Positions 1-12,466 of a DNA stretch of 40,000 nt are shown here, piece after piece (the first letter of the stretch is position 1; the number at the start of each line of letters is the position of its first letter). The stretch spans positions 1 to 40,000 of the forward strand of contig CALSCQ010001423.1 of assembly GCA_943704525.1 (NCBI GenBank). The letters are read 5' to 3'. The stretch comes from Pigoraptor vietnamica. Its lineage: Eukaryota > Opisthokonta > Filasterea. Below the pieces are notes generated by a model. That model did no database searches, was not told the origin of the DNA, and saw nothing but the letters and a program-made list of their open reading frames with translations. The position numbers and the translations under genes were made by a program.

Positions 1-571
1 CGGCGATTCGCTACGCATTATCATCCCCATTGGGGGGGGCCAAATAGCAGGTTAAGTAGATTTTGTACGCCGAATGTTATGACGGACTCACTCATACAAA
101 TGGCTAAAAATGAAGTGACACATAAAAAATTACTTAAATTCAGATTTGTGATGTGTGACCATCCGGGGTAGGATCCAAAGAACCCCTGCCCTGCCCCGTA
201 TGTATCGTCGCCGAGCCGCGGCCGCCCGGACTGTCGCCGGCCGCCGGCCGCCCGGCCCGCCGGGACAGAGACCCGCCGAGTCGCCGCGTGCCGCCCGATC
301 CGTGCAGCACTGCATCTGTAATTGGGCACCCGACGCCCGCCGACTCAGTGCCGGCCTGATGCCGACTGGCCACGAACCGACTGAGTTGAAATCGGCAGTG
401 GCCGACCGGCGGCGGCCGACCGATACTGAAAAACTGTTGCCTGACTCAGCCACCAACGCCTGCCGATGCCACGATCACAGCCACCCAGTCAGCGTGCACC
501 GACCGTCAGTGCCGTTCCGGTGTATTTTGAGCCACAAACAGACGCACAAGAGGGCTCTAGCAAAGCGATGT
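1..571. other. intergenic, no gene recognised
   Basis: This stretch lies 3' of the lysyl-tRNA synthetase gene. Positions 1-150 are moderately AT-rich. Positions 180-500 are very GC-rich with many short CCGAC/CGGCC words, and the open frames there encode only Arg/Pro/Ala-rich strings without any family likeness. One copy of the 10-bp motif ACCCCGGATG lies at 160-169 on the minus strand. I see no RNA gene or mobile element. Confidence 0.5.
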
Positions 572-3816
<3,245 letters not shown>

Positions 3817-4555
3817 TCCCGCCAAAATACACGCACACGAGTGCCGCACGCAGGTACAGAAGAGACGAAAAGGAGGATGCAGGGTCTCTAAGTGCACCTG
3901 CGTGTTTATCAGCTGTGAGTCAGTCACACGCAATGGACTAACACCCACGTAACCCTCACCCCGCCCCACATCGATTCACGTGGCGCACGATTCATCACGT
4001 GACATGCGATCCCACCCCGGATGGTTACATTGTAACCGAAGTCTCGGAAGATATTACGCAACTCTTCCGAGTTCTCGGCAGGAGGTCATGTGGACCATCA
4101 CCCCACTCGCCGCAGCCAATGGCGTGCTGCGCTTTCTTCATTATGGGCTGAGTATGGTGGCTTGGGTTGCACACAACACGCGCGCAATTTGCGTTTCGCG
4201 GACACCGTCGACGAGGTTGCTGACACACACACACTCGCTCTCGTGCATTCTGCGCAACCCGTGGGCAGTGGCTACACCCGCCGTGTGCGCTGTGCGTTGT
4301 CCGCGTACGCACGTGTGTGTGTGTGTGTGCGTGCGTGCGTCGCTGACATTCCGCTCGTGCCACAGCCACAATAAGTCCCAACCCCCGTCAACAAGAGTGC
4401 TTCACCGCCCTCAGTGCCCCACATCGCTCACACGGGCGGTGCATTTTGGCTCACCATGCGGCCGTCTTTCTCCTCTCCGCGGGGTACGTGTATGCCGTTG
4501 CGATTTTGTTATCAAAGTACGCTGTGCTAACGTTCTCGCGTGTCCGATCGCAACG
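3817..4555. promoter_or_regulatory. divergent promoter region KARS / TULIP-PqiA
   Basis: 739 bases between two divergent start codons. Seen here: two E-box-like sites (TCACGTGG at 3976-3983 and the palindrome TCACGTGA at 3995-4002), then ACCCCGGATG at 4014-4023. A short CA/GT-rich stretch lies at about 4220-4340. The frame of the TULIP-PqiA gene stays open upstream of its ATG, but the upstream translation is composition-driven. The regulatory role is inferred from position and motif recurrence only. Confidence 0.45.
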
Positions 4556-7500
4556 ATGGCTGCAGGATCTTCCCGCCGCGCGCTGCTCGTCGCGATCGTC
4601 GCCCTGCTGCTCTCCTCCCTCGCTTTTGCGGAGGGCGCGTCGCGGCGCATCCGCCTCCCCGCGAACCTGCGGGCGACGACCGACCCGTGCAACCTACAGT
4701 GCTGGCTCAACAAGCTCGTCATCCACATCCCGGACCAGACGTTTGACGTTGCGCTCGGCGCCACCGGCAGCATCAAGAACGGCGTGTGCACGGGCATTCT
4801 CATTGGCAATCTCGACTCGAGCCTTGTGGGGCCGAATGGCGCGCCCACGGGCGTCCACTTTGTCGCGTCGGGGCTGAGCATCGCGTGCACGATGGACTGG
4901 GCCATCAGCGGCCTCATTCCCATCTCCGGTAATGCCGCCGCCACGGTCGCAAACTCCGGACTCGACGCGACGCTGCAGCTGCAGCACGACGCGGACGGTC
5001 TGGCGTCGTCGGCGTCGATGCCGTCGTGCAGCGCGAACATTCAGATTGCGAGCCTGACGTTCTCCGGCGACCTGAAGGGCCTGCTCAACGTGTTCAAGGG
5101 CCTGGTGACGTCGATTCTCCAGTCGCAGCTTAAAGGCATCATCTGCGACGAGATGTCCAAGGCCGTCTCGACGCAGCTCACGGGCCTCCTGCAAAAGGTT
5201 GACAACTCGATTCGCCCGTACCTCAAGCCGCAGCCGCCCGCCATGCCGCCCAAGCTGCCGCCGAACATGGTGGACCTCAGCAAGAACTCGCTGATGGGCG
5301 CGATCGACTACGTGCTCGACGAGGTGGTCGGCGTCGACGGCGTGCTCAACGTCAACAAGGTCATGAACCGCCTCACGAAGGACACGGGCAACTTTTCGAT
5401 GAGCAACATTGGATTTGCCAAGTCATTCCCCGTGTCGACGCTCGGCACGATCGGTATTGAGCTCAAGTACGTGAACCTGACGGGCCTCAACACGTGGGGC
5501 GACCTCACTCTCCTCGTGCCGTCCGGCCCGACAAACCTCACGTCGCACACGAGCCTCAAGACGCTCTCGATCGCCGTCGGCTTTGGCATCAACGTGACGG
5601 TGGGCAGCGAGCTCGGCAACGCCTTCCTCCACGAGGACGCGGCCATCTTTATCCGCGTGGACAACAACCGCCTGTCGTCGGACCTGCAGCTGGGCATCAG
5701 CCGCACGCGCCTCGACCAGCTGTCGGACAACCAAATGACGGTCGCGGGCTGCCTCGCCTCGACGCTCGCGGGCCTCAACCTCACCCAGCTCGACTTCTCG
5801 TTTGTGCTCTCACAGCTCGAGATTTTGGCGGCAAACGGCGGCACGGAGGCGCAGCTGGACGGAGCCATCAACAACGTCTTTGCGCTCCTCACGAGCTCGT
5901 TCCAGGTCGCCATTCCCGCGTTCTTCAACGGCGTCGTCGCTGGCCCGGTGCGAGGCCTCGCCAACGCGCAGTTTGAGAAGCTGATAACCGGGCAAGACGA
6001 CTGCTACGAGCCGGCCGAGGTCGAGACGTTCAACCGCAAGTCGACGGCGGCGGCGCTCGGCGGCGCGACTGGCGTGTTTGCGGTTTTCCTTCCGATTGTG
6101 CTGTTTGTGGCAGCTGCGGCGCGTCGCCGGCGTGGCTCGAAGGCGGGCTCTGTGCGCTCCGAGGAGCTGACCGAGCCGCTGATCACGGAGGACGCCCATG
6201 TCTACGGATCGAATGGCGACATTGCGAAGGCGTCTGCCGGGCAGGCGCGCGGCAACAAGTGGCTGACGGCGCTCCTCTTCTGCCCGAAGTACCACCCCGT
6301 GCTCCGCTACGGCATCGTGTTTTTCCTCCTCTGCAACATGGCGCTCTTTATCTCGTCGAACACGTCGGTTGGCGCGTCGGTGTACGTCTACATCACGGTC
6401 GACGGCAGCCAGACGAAGCTTCCCTCGCTCTTCGACTTTACGCTCGCGAACAGCGTCCACGACATGTGGGTCGCGAAGGTCTACGCGCTGTCGCTCCTCA
6501 TCGCCGTGTTCTCCGGGGCGTGGCCGTACCTCAAGCTGCTCATTCTGCTTTTGTGCTGGGTCCTCCCCGTCGGCTGGCTCCCGCGCCGCCGCCGCGAGCA
6601 GTGCCTGATGGCGCTCGACGTCCTCGGCAAGTGGTCGCTGATCGACGCGTTCGTCATGACGCTGATGATGGTGGCCTTCCACTTTGACATTATTCCGCCG
6701 GCGTCCAAGTACGTCGCCCCGGGCTCGGTCGCGATTGAGGCGTACGTCGAGCCGCACTGGGGCATCTACTCGTTTATGATTTCGACGATGATGTCGCTAA
6801 CGGTCACGCACGTGATTCTCGCGTGCCACCGCAAGGAGCTGGTGCGCCCGATGCCCCAGCACGTGCTTGATGTCATCGAGTCGCACGAACGCGAGGCCCT
6901 CCACTCGCACGCCTTCAAGACGAACCGGTTCCTCGCGCGCTGTCCGCGCCTCGTCACGGTGACGGTGACCTCGCTGCTGTCGCTGGCAATTGGGCTCGTC
7001 GTGGCGGGGTCGGTGCTCGACTCGTTCCAGTTTCAGTTCAAGGGCGCGTTCAAGCTGCTCCTCGACTTCCTGCACGAGAACGCGAACCAGGCCTTTTCGA
7101 TCGTGTCGCTCGGCTCGAAGCTGCCCGAGAGCGCGTACGACCCGAACTCGTTTGGCGTGCGGTTTATCCAGGCGACGTGGTTCCTCTTTGCGATTGTGCT
7201 GCCCCTCTGCTACCTCGTCTTCCTCCTCACGCTGTGGCTCGTCCCGATGACGCCGCGCGTCCAGCACAAGATGTTCCACGTGACCGAGGTCTTCAACGCG
7301 TGGTCGGCGCTCGAGGTCGTCGTCGTGTCTGTGATTGCCGCGCTCCTCGAGCTGCGCCAGTTCGCGCAGTTCATCATCGGCGACAAGTGCACCAAGATCA
7401 ACCCGCTCCTCGAACAGTACCTTGGCGACGTCCTCGAGGGCGATGCCAAGTGCTTTGACGTCGTCACGACGCTCGACAGCGGCTGCTGGCTGCTGTTTTG

Positions 7501-7654
7501 CGCGTGCCTCATCTACATTGTCGTCGGGCTTCTCGTGCAGCTCGCATGCCACAAGGCCCTCAAGGAGCGCGAGTCGAAGCTCATGATGGTCGCCGACGAC
7601 GAGGAGCCGCTCGTGCAGGACTCGCTCAACCACGCCGTCGAGGGCGGCCAGTAA
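4556..7654 (+). CDS. TULIP (BPI/LBP-like) ectodomain fused to PqiA-like multi-span membrane domain
   Basis: Single exon, 1032 residues. Residues 1-25 form a signal peptide (Arg-Arg, then a Leu/Ala/Val core), which fixes the start. Residues about 40-490 resemble BPI/LBP lipid-binding proteins: a region with paired Cys, SLTFSGDLKGLLNVFKGLV and a helix like the BPI segment that ends in QPYL (here IRPYL), followed by a second half with several N-glycosylation sequons. A single hydrophobic span lies at about 500-520 and an Arg-rich stop at 521-525. After a cytosolic linker, about 572-715 and 792-995 form two multi-span blocks that resemble bacterial PqiA. The best evidence is the segment CPKYHPVLRYG and LGKWSLIDAFVMTLMMVAF, the latter matching the PqiA GKWSM-DVF pattern. 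The tail DDEEPLV could be an endosomal sorting signal. Bacterial PqiA partners MCE lipid-transfer proteins; a lipid-handling role here is inference. Family assignment is by eye. Confidence 0.82.
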   Translation: MAAGSSRRALLVAIVALLLSSLAFAEGASRRIRLPANLRATTDPCNLQCWLNKLVIHIPDQTFDVALGATGSIKNGVCTGILIGNLDSSLVGPNGAPTGVHFVASGLSIACTMDWAISGLIPISGNAAATVANSGLDATLQLQHDADGLASSASMPSCSANIQIASLTFSGDLKGLLNVFKGLVTSILQSQLKGIICDEMSKAVSTQLTGLLQKVDNSIRPYLKPQPPAMPPKLPPNMVDLSKNSLMGAIDYVLDEVVGVDGVLNVNKVMNRLTKDTGNFSMSNIGFAKSFPVSTLGTIGIELKYVNLTGLNTWGDLTLLVPSGPTNLTSHTSLKTLSIAVGFGINVTVGSELGNAFLHEDAAIFIRVDNNRLSSDLQLGISRTRLDQLSDNQMTVAGCLASTLAGLNLTQLDFSFVLSQLEILAANGGTEAQLDGAINNVFALLTSSFQVAIPAFFNGVVAGPVRGLANAQFEKLITGQDDCYEPAEVETFNRKSTAAALGGATGVFAVFLPIVLFVAAAARRRRGSKAGSVRSEELTEPLITEDAHVYGSNGDIAKASAGQARGNKWLTALLFCPKYHPVLRYGIVFFLLCNMALFISSNTSVGASVYVYITVDGSQTKLPSLFDFTLANSVHDMWVAKVYALSLLIAVFSGAWPYLKLLILLLCWVLPVGWLPRRRREQCLMALDVLGKWSLIDAFVMTLMMVAFHFDIIPPASKYVAPGSVAIEAYVEPHWGIYSFMISTMMSLTVTHVILACHRKELVRPMPQHVLDVIESHEREALHSHAFKTNRFLARCPRLVTVTVTSLLSLAIGLVVAGSVLDSFQFQFKGAFKLLLDFLHENANQAFSIVSLGSKLPESAYDPNSFGVRFIQATWFLFAIVLPLCYLVFLLTLWLVPMTPRVQHKMFHVTEVFNAWSALEVVVVSVIAALLELRQFAQFIIGDKCTKINPLLEQYLGDVLEGDAKCFDVVTTLDSGCWLLFCACLIYIVVGLLVQLACHKALKERESKLMMVADDEEPLVQDSLNHAVEGGQ

Positions 7655-7848
7655 CTTGTCGCGTCGTTTTGCGTTTGTGCGCGCTGTTTGAGATAAATAT
7701 TCGACCTGTGACAGTCTGAACAAATTTTCAATACGAACTGGCCCATTCCACCCCGGATGTGTCTGTTGCTGACGCTGGCAGAGTGAGTCAAAAAACATCA
7801 CTGCCCCAGGACACCCCCGCCGTGCGCACTCGCGCACACTGACCGCAG
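7655..7848 (+). promoter_or_regulatory. short spacer with ACCCCGGATG upstream of FCP1
   Basis: 194 bases separate the TULIP-PqiA stop from the FCP1 start codon. ACCCCGGATG occurs at 7750-7759, about 90 bases before the ATG, in the context CCACCCCGGATG that is also seen at 4012-4023. GATAAA at 7692-7697 could act as a poly(A) signal for the upstream gene. An in-frame TGA just before 7849 supports that ATG as the FCP1 start. Confidence 0.4.
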
Positions 7849-10086
7849 ATGGGGATGCTTTCTCTGCCAACAACGCGCGCGGCGACGGTTGTGTCGTGGC
7901 TTGTGGGGATTGGCGACACGTTCACTGCGGGCGAAGTGGTGGGCAACTATCGCGAGCACGGGGCGCACGCAGACGCGGTGCTCACGGCCAAGTGCGATGG
8001 GCGCGTGGCGCGGCTACTCGCGGCGGAGGGAGACTCGGTGGACGCTGGGTGCGTTGGCGTGAAACTTTGTTTGAAGTGTTTCCTTCGGATGCTGACGGCC
8101 CAATTGGCGCAGCGGTGACGTGTTGGAGTACGAGTGCGCCCACGCAATAGTGCTGCACGGACTGTGCGCAGAGTGCGGCATCGACCTCTCAAAGTGAGCT
8201 CACGGAGTGCATGCGTGTCAAGGGCTGTGTGTGTGGGTGCCACGTGCGTGTGTGTCTTGCGTGTCAGTGTGTGCAAGTGTGTCCATGGACTCCATCGGAT
8301 GAAAGGGTTCACGTGCCTTCGTGTTATGCCTGCAGTGAGATTGCGGCCCAGCAGTCGCAGTTTGGCCAGCACGCGCCGCAGCACTTTTCGATGGTGCACG
8401 GGATGCCCGGCCTTGTCGTCGAGAAACACGTGCGTTTCGAACCCACTGGCGACTGCATCGCGTCTGACAATTTGAGCGGTGCCTATCGAGAGGACGCATT
8501 TCTTATCCTTCTGCGCTGCTCTGTCCGCAGGAGGCGCATCGCATTGCCGGCCACGACGAGAAGCGGCTGCGGGAGGCGCGCAAGCTGACGCTGATTGTGG
8601 ATCTCGACCAAACGCTCATCCACGCAACGACGCAGTGCGCGCCGTGGATGATCGACAAGCTGGCTGCGCAGCCCGCGGAGGGGCTCAAGGTGCGTCTCGT
8701 GCCCTGCGTGCTCTACGAGGGACCCGGTGCAACCGCAGTCGCCCTCTCCCTGAGCCCATTCCCCCGTAAGCTTGTTGCTGCTCGCAGTCTGCCGACGCTC
8801 ACGCGCGCATCCCTCCGTAGGACATGGTGTCGTTTGTGCTGCCCGGCAGTCCAATAGTGTACTATGTGAAGGTTCGGCCGCACACTGCCGAATTCCTCGC
8901 TTCGCTCGCGCCGAAGTTCGAGATGCACATATTCACAATGGGCACGCGGCCATACGCGCGCGAGGTGGCCGCCGTGATCGACCCCACCGGCGCGTACTTT
9001 GCGGGGCGCATTCTCTCGCGCGAGGACCTTGGCGGCATATCGGACTCGAAGACGTCGCGGCTGCAGCACCTCTTCCCCACCGGCGACTCGATGGTCGTTA
9101 TTGTGGACGACCGCGCAGACGTGTGGGAGGCGTGCCCGAACCTTGTGAAGATACGGCCGTACGTGTACTTTATGGGCGCCGCGGATGTCAATGCGCTCCC
9201 GAAGGACGCGGCCAAGGCGAAGGGCGACGGAGAAGCGCAGGCACACCCCGCAGTGGCGCCGTCGGACGACGACGACGACCACCTGCTGAGCGTGCGCGAC
9301 TTTGTGGCGCATGTGCACGAGGCCTTTTACGCAGAGGAAGGCGTCGAGACGGTCGCCGACGCGGACCCCGACGCGCGCGACGTGCGCCAGATTGTGCCTG
9401 CGCTCGAGGCGCGCGCGCTCGAGGGCGTGTCAATTGTGTTCAGCGGCGTGATACCCTTGCACGAGACGCGGCCGGAGCGGCACCCGATCTGGCTGCGGGC
9501 GGTGGGCATGGGCGCGACGTGCTCCAATGCGCTGCACGGGGGTGCCACGCACGTCGTCGCCGCAAAGTCAGGAACGGACAAGGTGAACGCGGCCGTGGCA
9601 TGCGGCGGTATGTATATCGTGCACGTCGGATGGCTCACGGCGAGCATAGACCGACACTGCCGCGCGGACGAGCACGCGCACCCGCTCGAGGGCGTTCCTG
9701 TGCTGCCCGCGCGTCGCCTCTTGAGCGACGACAGCGACGAAGACGACGACGAGGAATTTGGCGTTGTTGGTGACGGGGATGAAGGGGATGGCATGGAGAG
9801 TGGCGAAGGTGACGCCGAAGGGGCCTATGAAATGGGCGCGGCGGAGGGTGAGGGCGGAGGCGACAGCAGCTCTGTGTCGGGCGAGGGGGGCGGGGATGCG
9901 GGCCATCCGGGCGCCAACAAGCGCAAGCGGGACGTGGATGACGACATGGGGCCGTCTGACGTCAGCGAGGGCAAGGAGGGGGAAAGGGGCGTCGCGGACG
10001 ACATTGATTTTGGGGGAAGCGACGAAACGTCCGATTCGTCGTCGAGTGATTCCGACGAAGGGGACGACGACGACCTCCTCTCGTAG
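7849..10086 (+). CDS. FCP1: RNA polymerase II CTD phosphatase, FCP1 type (5 exons)
   Basis: Dephosphorylates phosphoserine in the Pol II C-terminal repeat to recycle polymerase. Exons: 7849-8048, 8113-8193, 8336-8429, 8531-8689, 8821-10086, giving 599 residues. Residues 1-75 form the biotinyl/lipoyl-like domain found at the N-terminus of FCP1. Then comes the short Cys motif HGLCAECGIDLS, also present in human CTDP1. The FCP homology domain carries the catalytic motif DLDQTLIHAT (about 149-158; the first Asp is the nucleophile) and the second motif VVIVDDRADVWE. A BRCT domain lies at about 378-472. The C-terminus (about 473-599) is Asp/Glu/Ser-rich with a Lys/Arg patch, like the acidic FCP1 tail that contacts TFIIF. 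The gene converges on GOSR1 across a minisatellite. Identity is secure. Confidence 0.95.
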
Positions 10087-10129
10087 CAGATAAAAGAGCG
10101 CTGCGACTAATGTGACGGCGGCTGTTTGT

Positions 10130-10625
10130 TGGGCACGCGTGAATGTGCGTTGGTGTGTGCGCACGAGTGAATTTGAGTTGGTGTGTGCGCACGAGTGAAT
10201 TTGAGTTGGTGTGTGCGCACGAGTAAATATGAGTTGGTGTGTGCGCACCGAGTGAATGTGCGTTGGTGTGAGCGGCTGAGTGAATGGACGTTGGTGTGTG
10301 CGCACGCGTGAACGTGCGTTGGTGTGTGCGCACGAGTGAATTTGAGTTGGTGTGTGCGCACGAGTGAATTTGAGTTGGTGTGTGCGCACGAGTGAATTTG
10401 AGTTGGTGTGTGCGCACGAGTGAATTTGAGTTGGTGTGTGCGCCCGAGTGAATTTGAGTTGGTGTGTGCGCACGAGTGAATTTGAGTTGGTGTGTGCGCA
10501 CGAGTGAGTATGCGTTGCTGTGCGCGCACCGAGTGAGTATGCGTTGGTGTGCGCGGCTGAGTGAATGGGCGTTGGTGTGTGCGTACACGAGTGAATGTGC
10601 GTTTGTGTGTGCGCACTGAGTGAGA
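10130..10625. repeat. 28-bp minisatellite, about 17 units
   Basis: Tandem units close to GTGCGCACGAGTGAATTTGA followed by GTTGGTGT, period 28, lie between the 3' ends of two convergent genes. Several units are exact copies; others vary, including two with GGCTGAGTGAATG (near 10270 and 10555) set in similar neighbour units, which suggests a higher-order duplication. Each unit contains the palindrome TGCGCA. Because 28 is not a multiple of 3 and no stop occurs, open frames run through it on the minus strand, but the peptides are pure repeat. Confidence 0.93.
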
Positions 10626-10684
10626 GAACGCCTGCGCTAGTCAACTGCCGGGAGGACGCGCCAAAACACGGCCGATTGCACTGT

Positions 10685-11941
10685 TTATGCGGACGTCCCA
10701 CCAAACTTATACAGCAGAATGAGAATGATGCACGTCGCAATGACGGCGCCCAGAATGAGCGTGTCTCTTCGCTTGCGCACGTTAATGCGCTGCATGAGGT
10801 TGTTGATGGCGGGAAAGCGGCCTGCGCGCGCGTCGGGCGTCAATCACGTGCACGCAAGCCGCACACTCCCAAACGCACTCGACGGCACGAGCACGCGGTA
10901 CACAACGCACACGGAGAGGCACAAACAAATACACCGTGCCATCCGGGAGTAGCCTGTCGTTACAGCACCACAGTCAGCGACCAACTCGAGTCACGTGACA
11001 CCCACTGAACATTCCGCCGACGCGTGCGGACATGTTGCTGAACGTTGACCGTTGTGCAGTGAGGTTCTCTTTCGTCGCAACGGCGATCCTGCGCAGACAG
11101 AGCCGCACTCAGCCGCTCGAAAAGCAACAGAATGGCGCTCCAACCTCCGCGACCGCTACGCAACAGCTTCATCCACCCTCGTCCCCTCTCGTCCCGCCCA
11201 GTCCACGCAGTCGCAGATAACACCCACCCAAGCGTCTCGTCTGCCATCCGCGTCGAGTTCATAATGTGTTCGTTCTCCTTGACGTAGTACTCGGACCGTC
11301 GGTTGAGTCCGGACGACTTCAAGGCGCTGTTCCGCCCGTCCCTCCGAGAGCCCAGCAAGTCCTCGCGGTCTCGGTGCGCCTGTGCCTTGCGAAATTCTTG
11401 TGTGTAGTCGCGAAGTATATCCGCGTGGCGCTGCAGATTGTGCGAGAGCGCCGGGCTCGGCGTCGGACACCTCATCACAAAGCTGCTCATCTCGTCGTTC
11501 ACCGCTGCAAGCTGCACGTGGCGCACGTGCGCGCAAAGAAGAAGAGGCGCATAGAGTGAGAACAGACAAACAATCGACGCCGTCACGCGCGTTCGTCCAT
11601 TGAACACGCTCGCACCTTGCCGAGAAGCTGCTCAATCTCGAGTGCCATCGTGTCGAAGAGGTGCTCCCCCGAAGACACCAGCGGGGACGTGTCGTGCTCA
11701 GTGCCATAGCCCGAACACAGCTTCGCAAAGGACACGAGCTTCGCCTCAATGTCGTTCTCCAGCTGCCGCGCATCCTTCCGGAGGTCTACGCATGTGCACG
11801 CGTCAGCGACAGTCAATCTCAGGAAAAAGAAAAGACGCACACACGCGATCACGGGCATTCCAAAACGTGACCAATGCAAACTACCGGAGACTGCGCACAC
11901 GAACCCTCCCAGCGCCCCTGGTCGACCCCGGAGGACGCCAT
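10685..11941 (-). CDS. GOSR1: Golgi Qb-SNARE GOSR1/GS28 (5 exons)
   Basis: Membrane-fusion SNARE of ER-Golgi and intra-Golgi traffic. Exons (minus): 11941-11905, 11785-11616, 11511-11228, 11088-11006, 10821-10685, giving 236 residues (human 250). The start MASSGVDQGRWEDLRKDARQ matches the family (WEDLRKQARQLE). Other matches are LEIEQLLGKLAAVNDEM, LQRHADILRDYTQEF, and the SNARE motif with VATKENLTAQRS, whose Gln (about 176) is the expected zero-layer residue. The C-terminal tail anchor is NVRKRRDTLILGAVIATC and a short luminal end (about 213-236). Introns 3 and 4 use GTGGGT donors. It is divergent from NRAMP. Identity is secure. Confidence 0.94.
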
Positions 11942-12466
11942 CGTGCGCATTTGCCGCCAAGTGGCGCGAAAGTCGAGTGCAGTGTGCGCTGTTCAGAACA
12001 ATACGACGCGTGCGCTCGCCAACAGCGCTGAGAGCGAGCCTGTAATGCACACCGCAGCACACGCGTTCGCTCACCCTTTTGCGCGTGTGGCGTTTCTGTT
12101 TCACTGCTACGACTTTGGCGCTGTCCGACTTGCCGATATCTCGGCGAGAAAATATGTGACGCCCAATCCGTGTCATTTCGACATGCGGAACAATAGGCTG
12201 CATCACGTGACCAGCAGATCCATATCATAGCCTAATTGTAGTGTGATGAAGGGTGGGTGTTTACTCGTGTGATGCAACTCTAAGCAATGATTGGCGCGCC
12301 AGCTGCCGTCACACTCGTGACTGGTCTCGCCAAGCGCGCCGACCCACGTGCACAGACTCTCGCCCCCTTCATCAAAACACACTCTCATCTCGAATACATT
12401 GCGTGTGCGCGACCCCTTTCCGCCGCCCCTGTCCCGCCGTTTGCTTCCGCGCGGCCGCTCGAGAAG
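11942..12466. promoter_or_regulatory. divergent promoter region GOSR1 / NRAMP
   Basis: 525 bases between divergent start codons. The palindromic E-box TCACGTGA lies at 12203-12210, near the middle. The NRAMP frame is open upstream to an ATG at 12287, which would add 60 residues without family likeness. Regulatory function is inferred from position. Confidence 0.4.

Noticed and set aside
3980-4555. N-terminal extension of the TULIP-PqiA frame by 192 codons
   Set aside because: The frame is open but the peptide is low-complexity and composition-driven, overlaps promoter motifs, and would bury the signal peptide that starts at 4556.
5810-7873. Long minus-strand open frames opposite the TULIP-PqiA gene
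   Set aside because: They are shadows of a GC-rich coding strand: Arg/Glu/His-rich with no family likeness, while the plus strand encodes a coherent protein.
9568-10740. Long minus-strand ORFs rich in His-Thr-Asn through the 28-bp array
   Set aside because: A 28-bp repeat without stops opens all frames; the peptide is only the translated repeat and continues antisense to the FCP1 tail.
12451-12464. Adjacent NotI-like and XhoI-like sites (GCGGCCGCTCGAG) before the NRAMP start
   Set aside because: It looks like a cloning linker but is flanked by ordinary genomic sequence, with coding continuity downstream; chance in GC-rich DNA.
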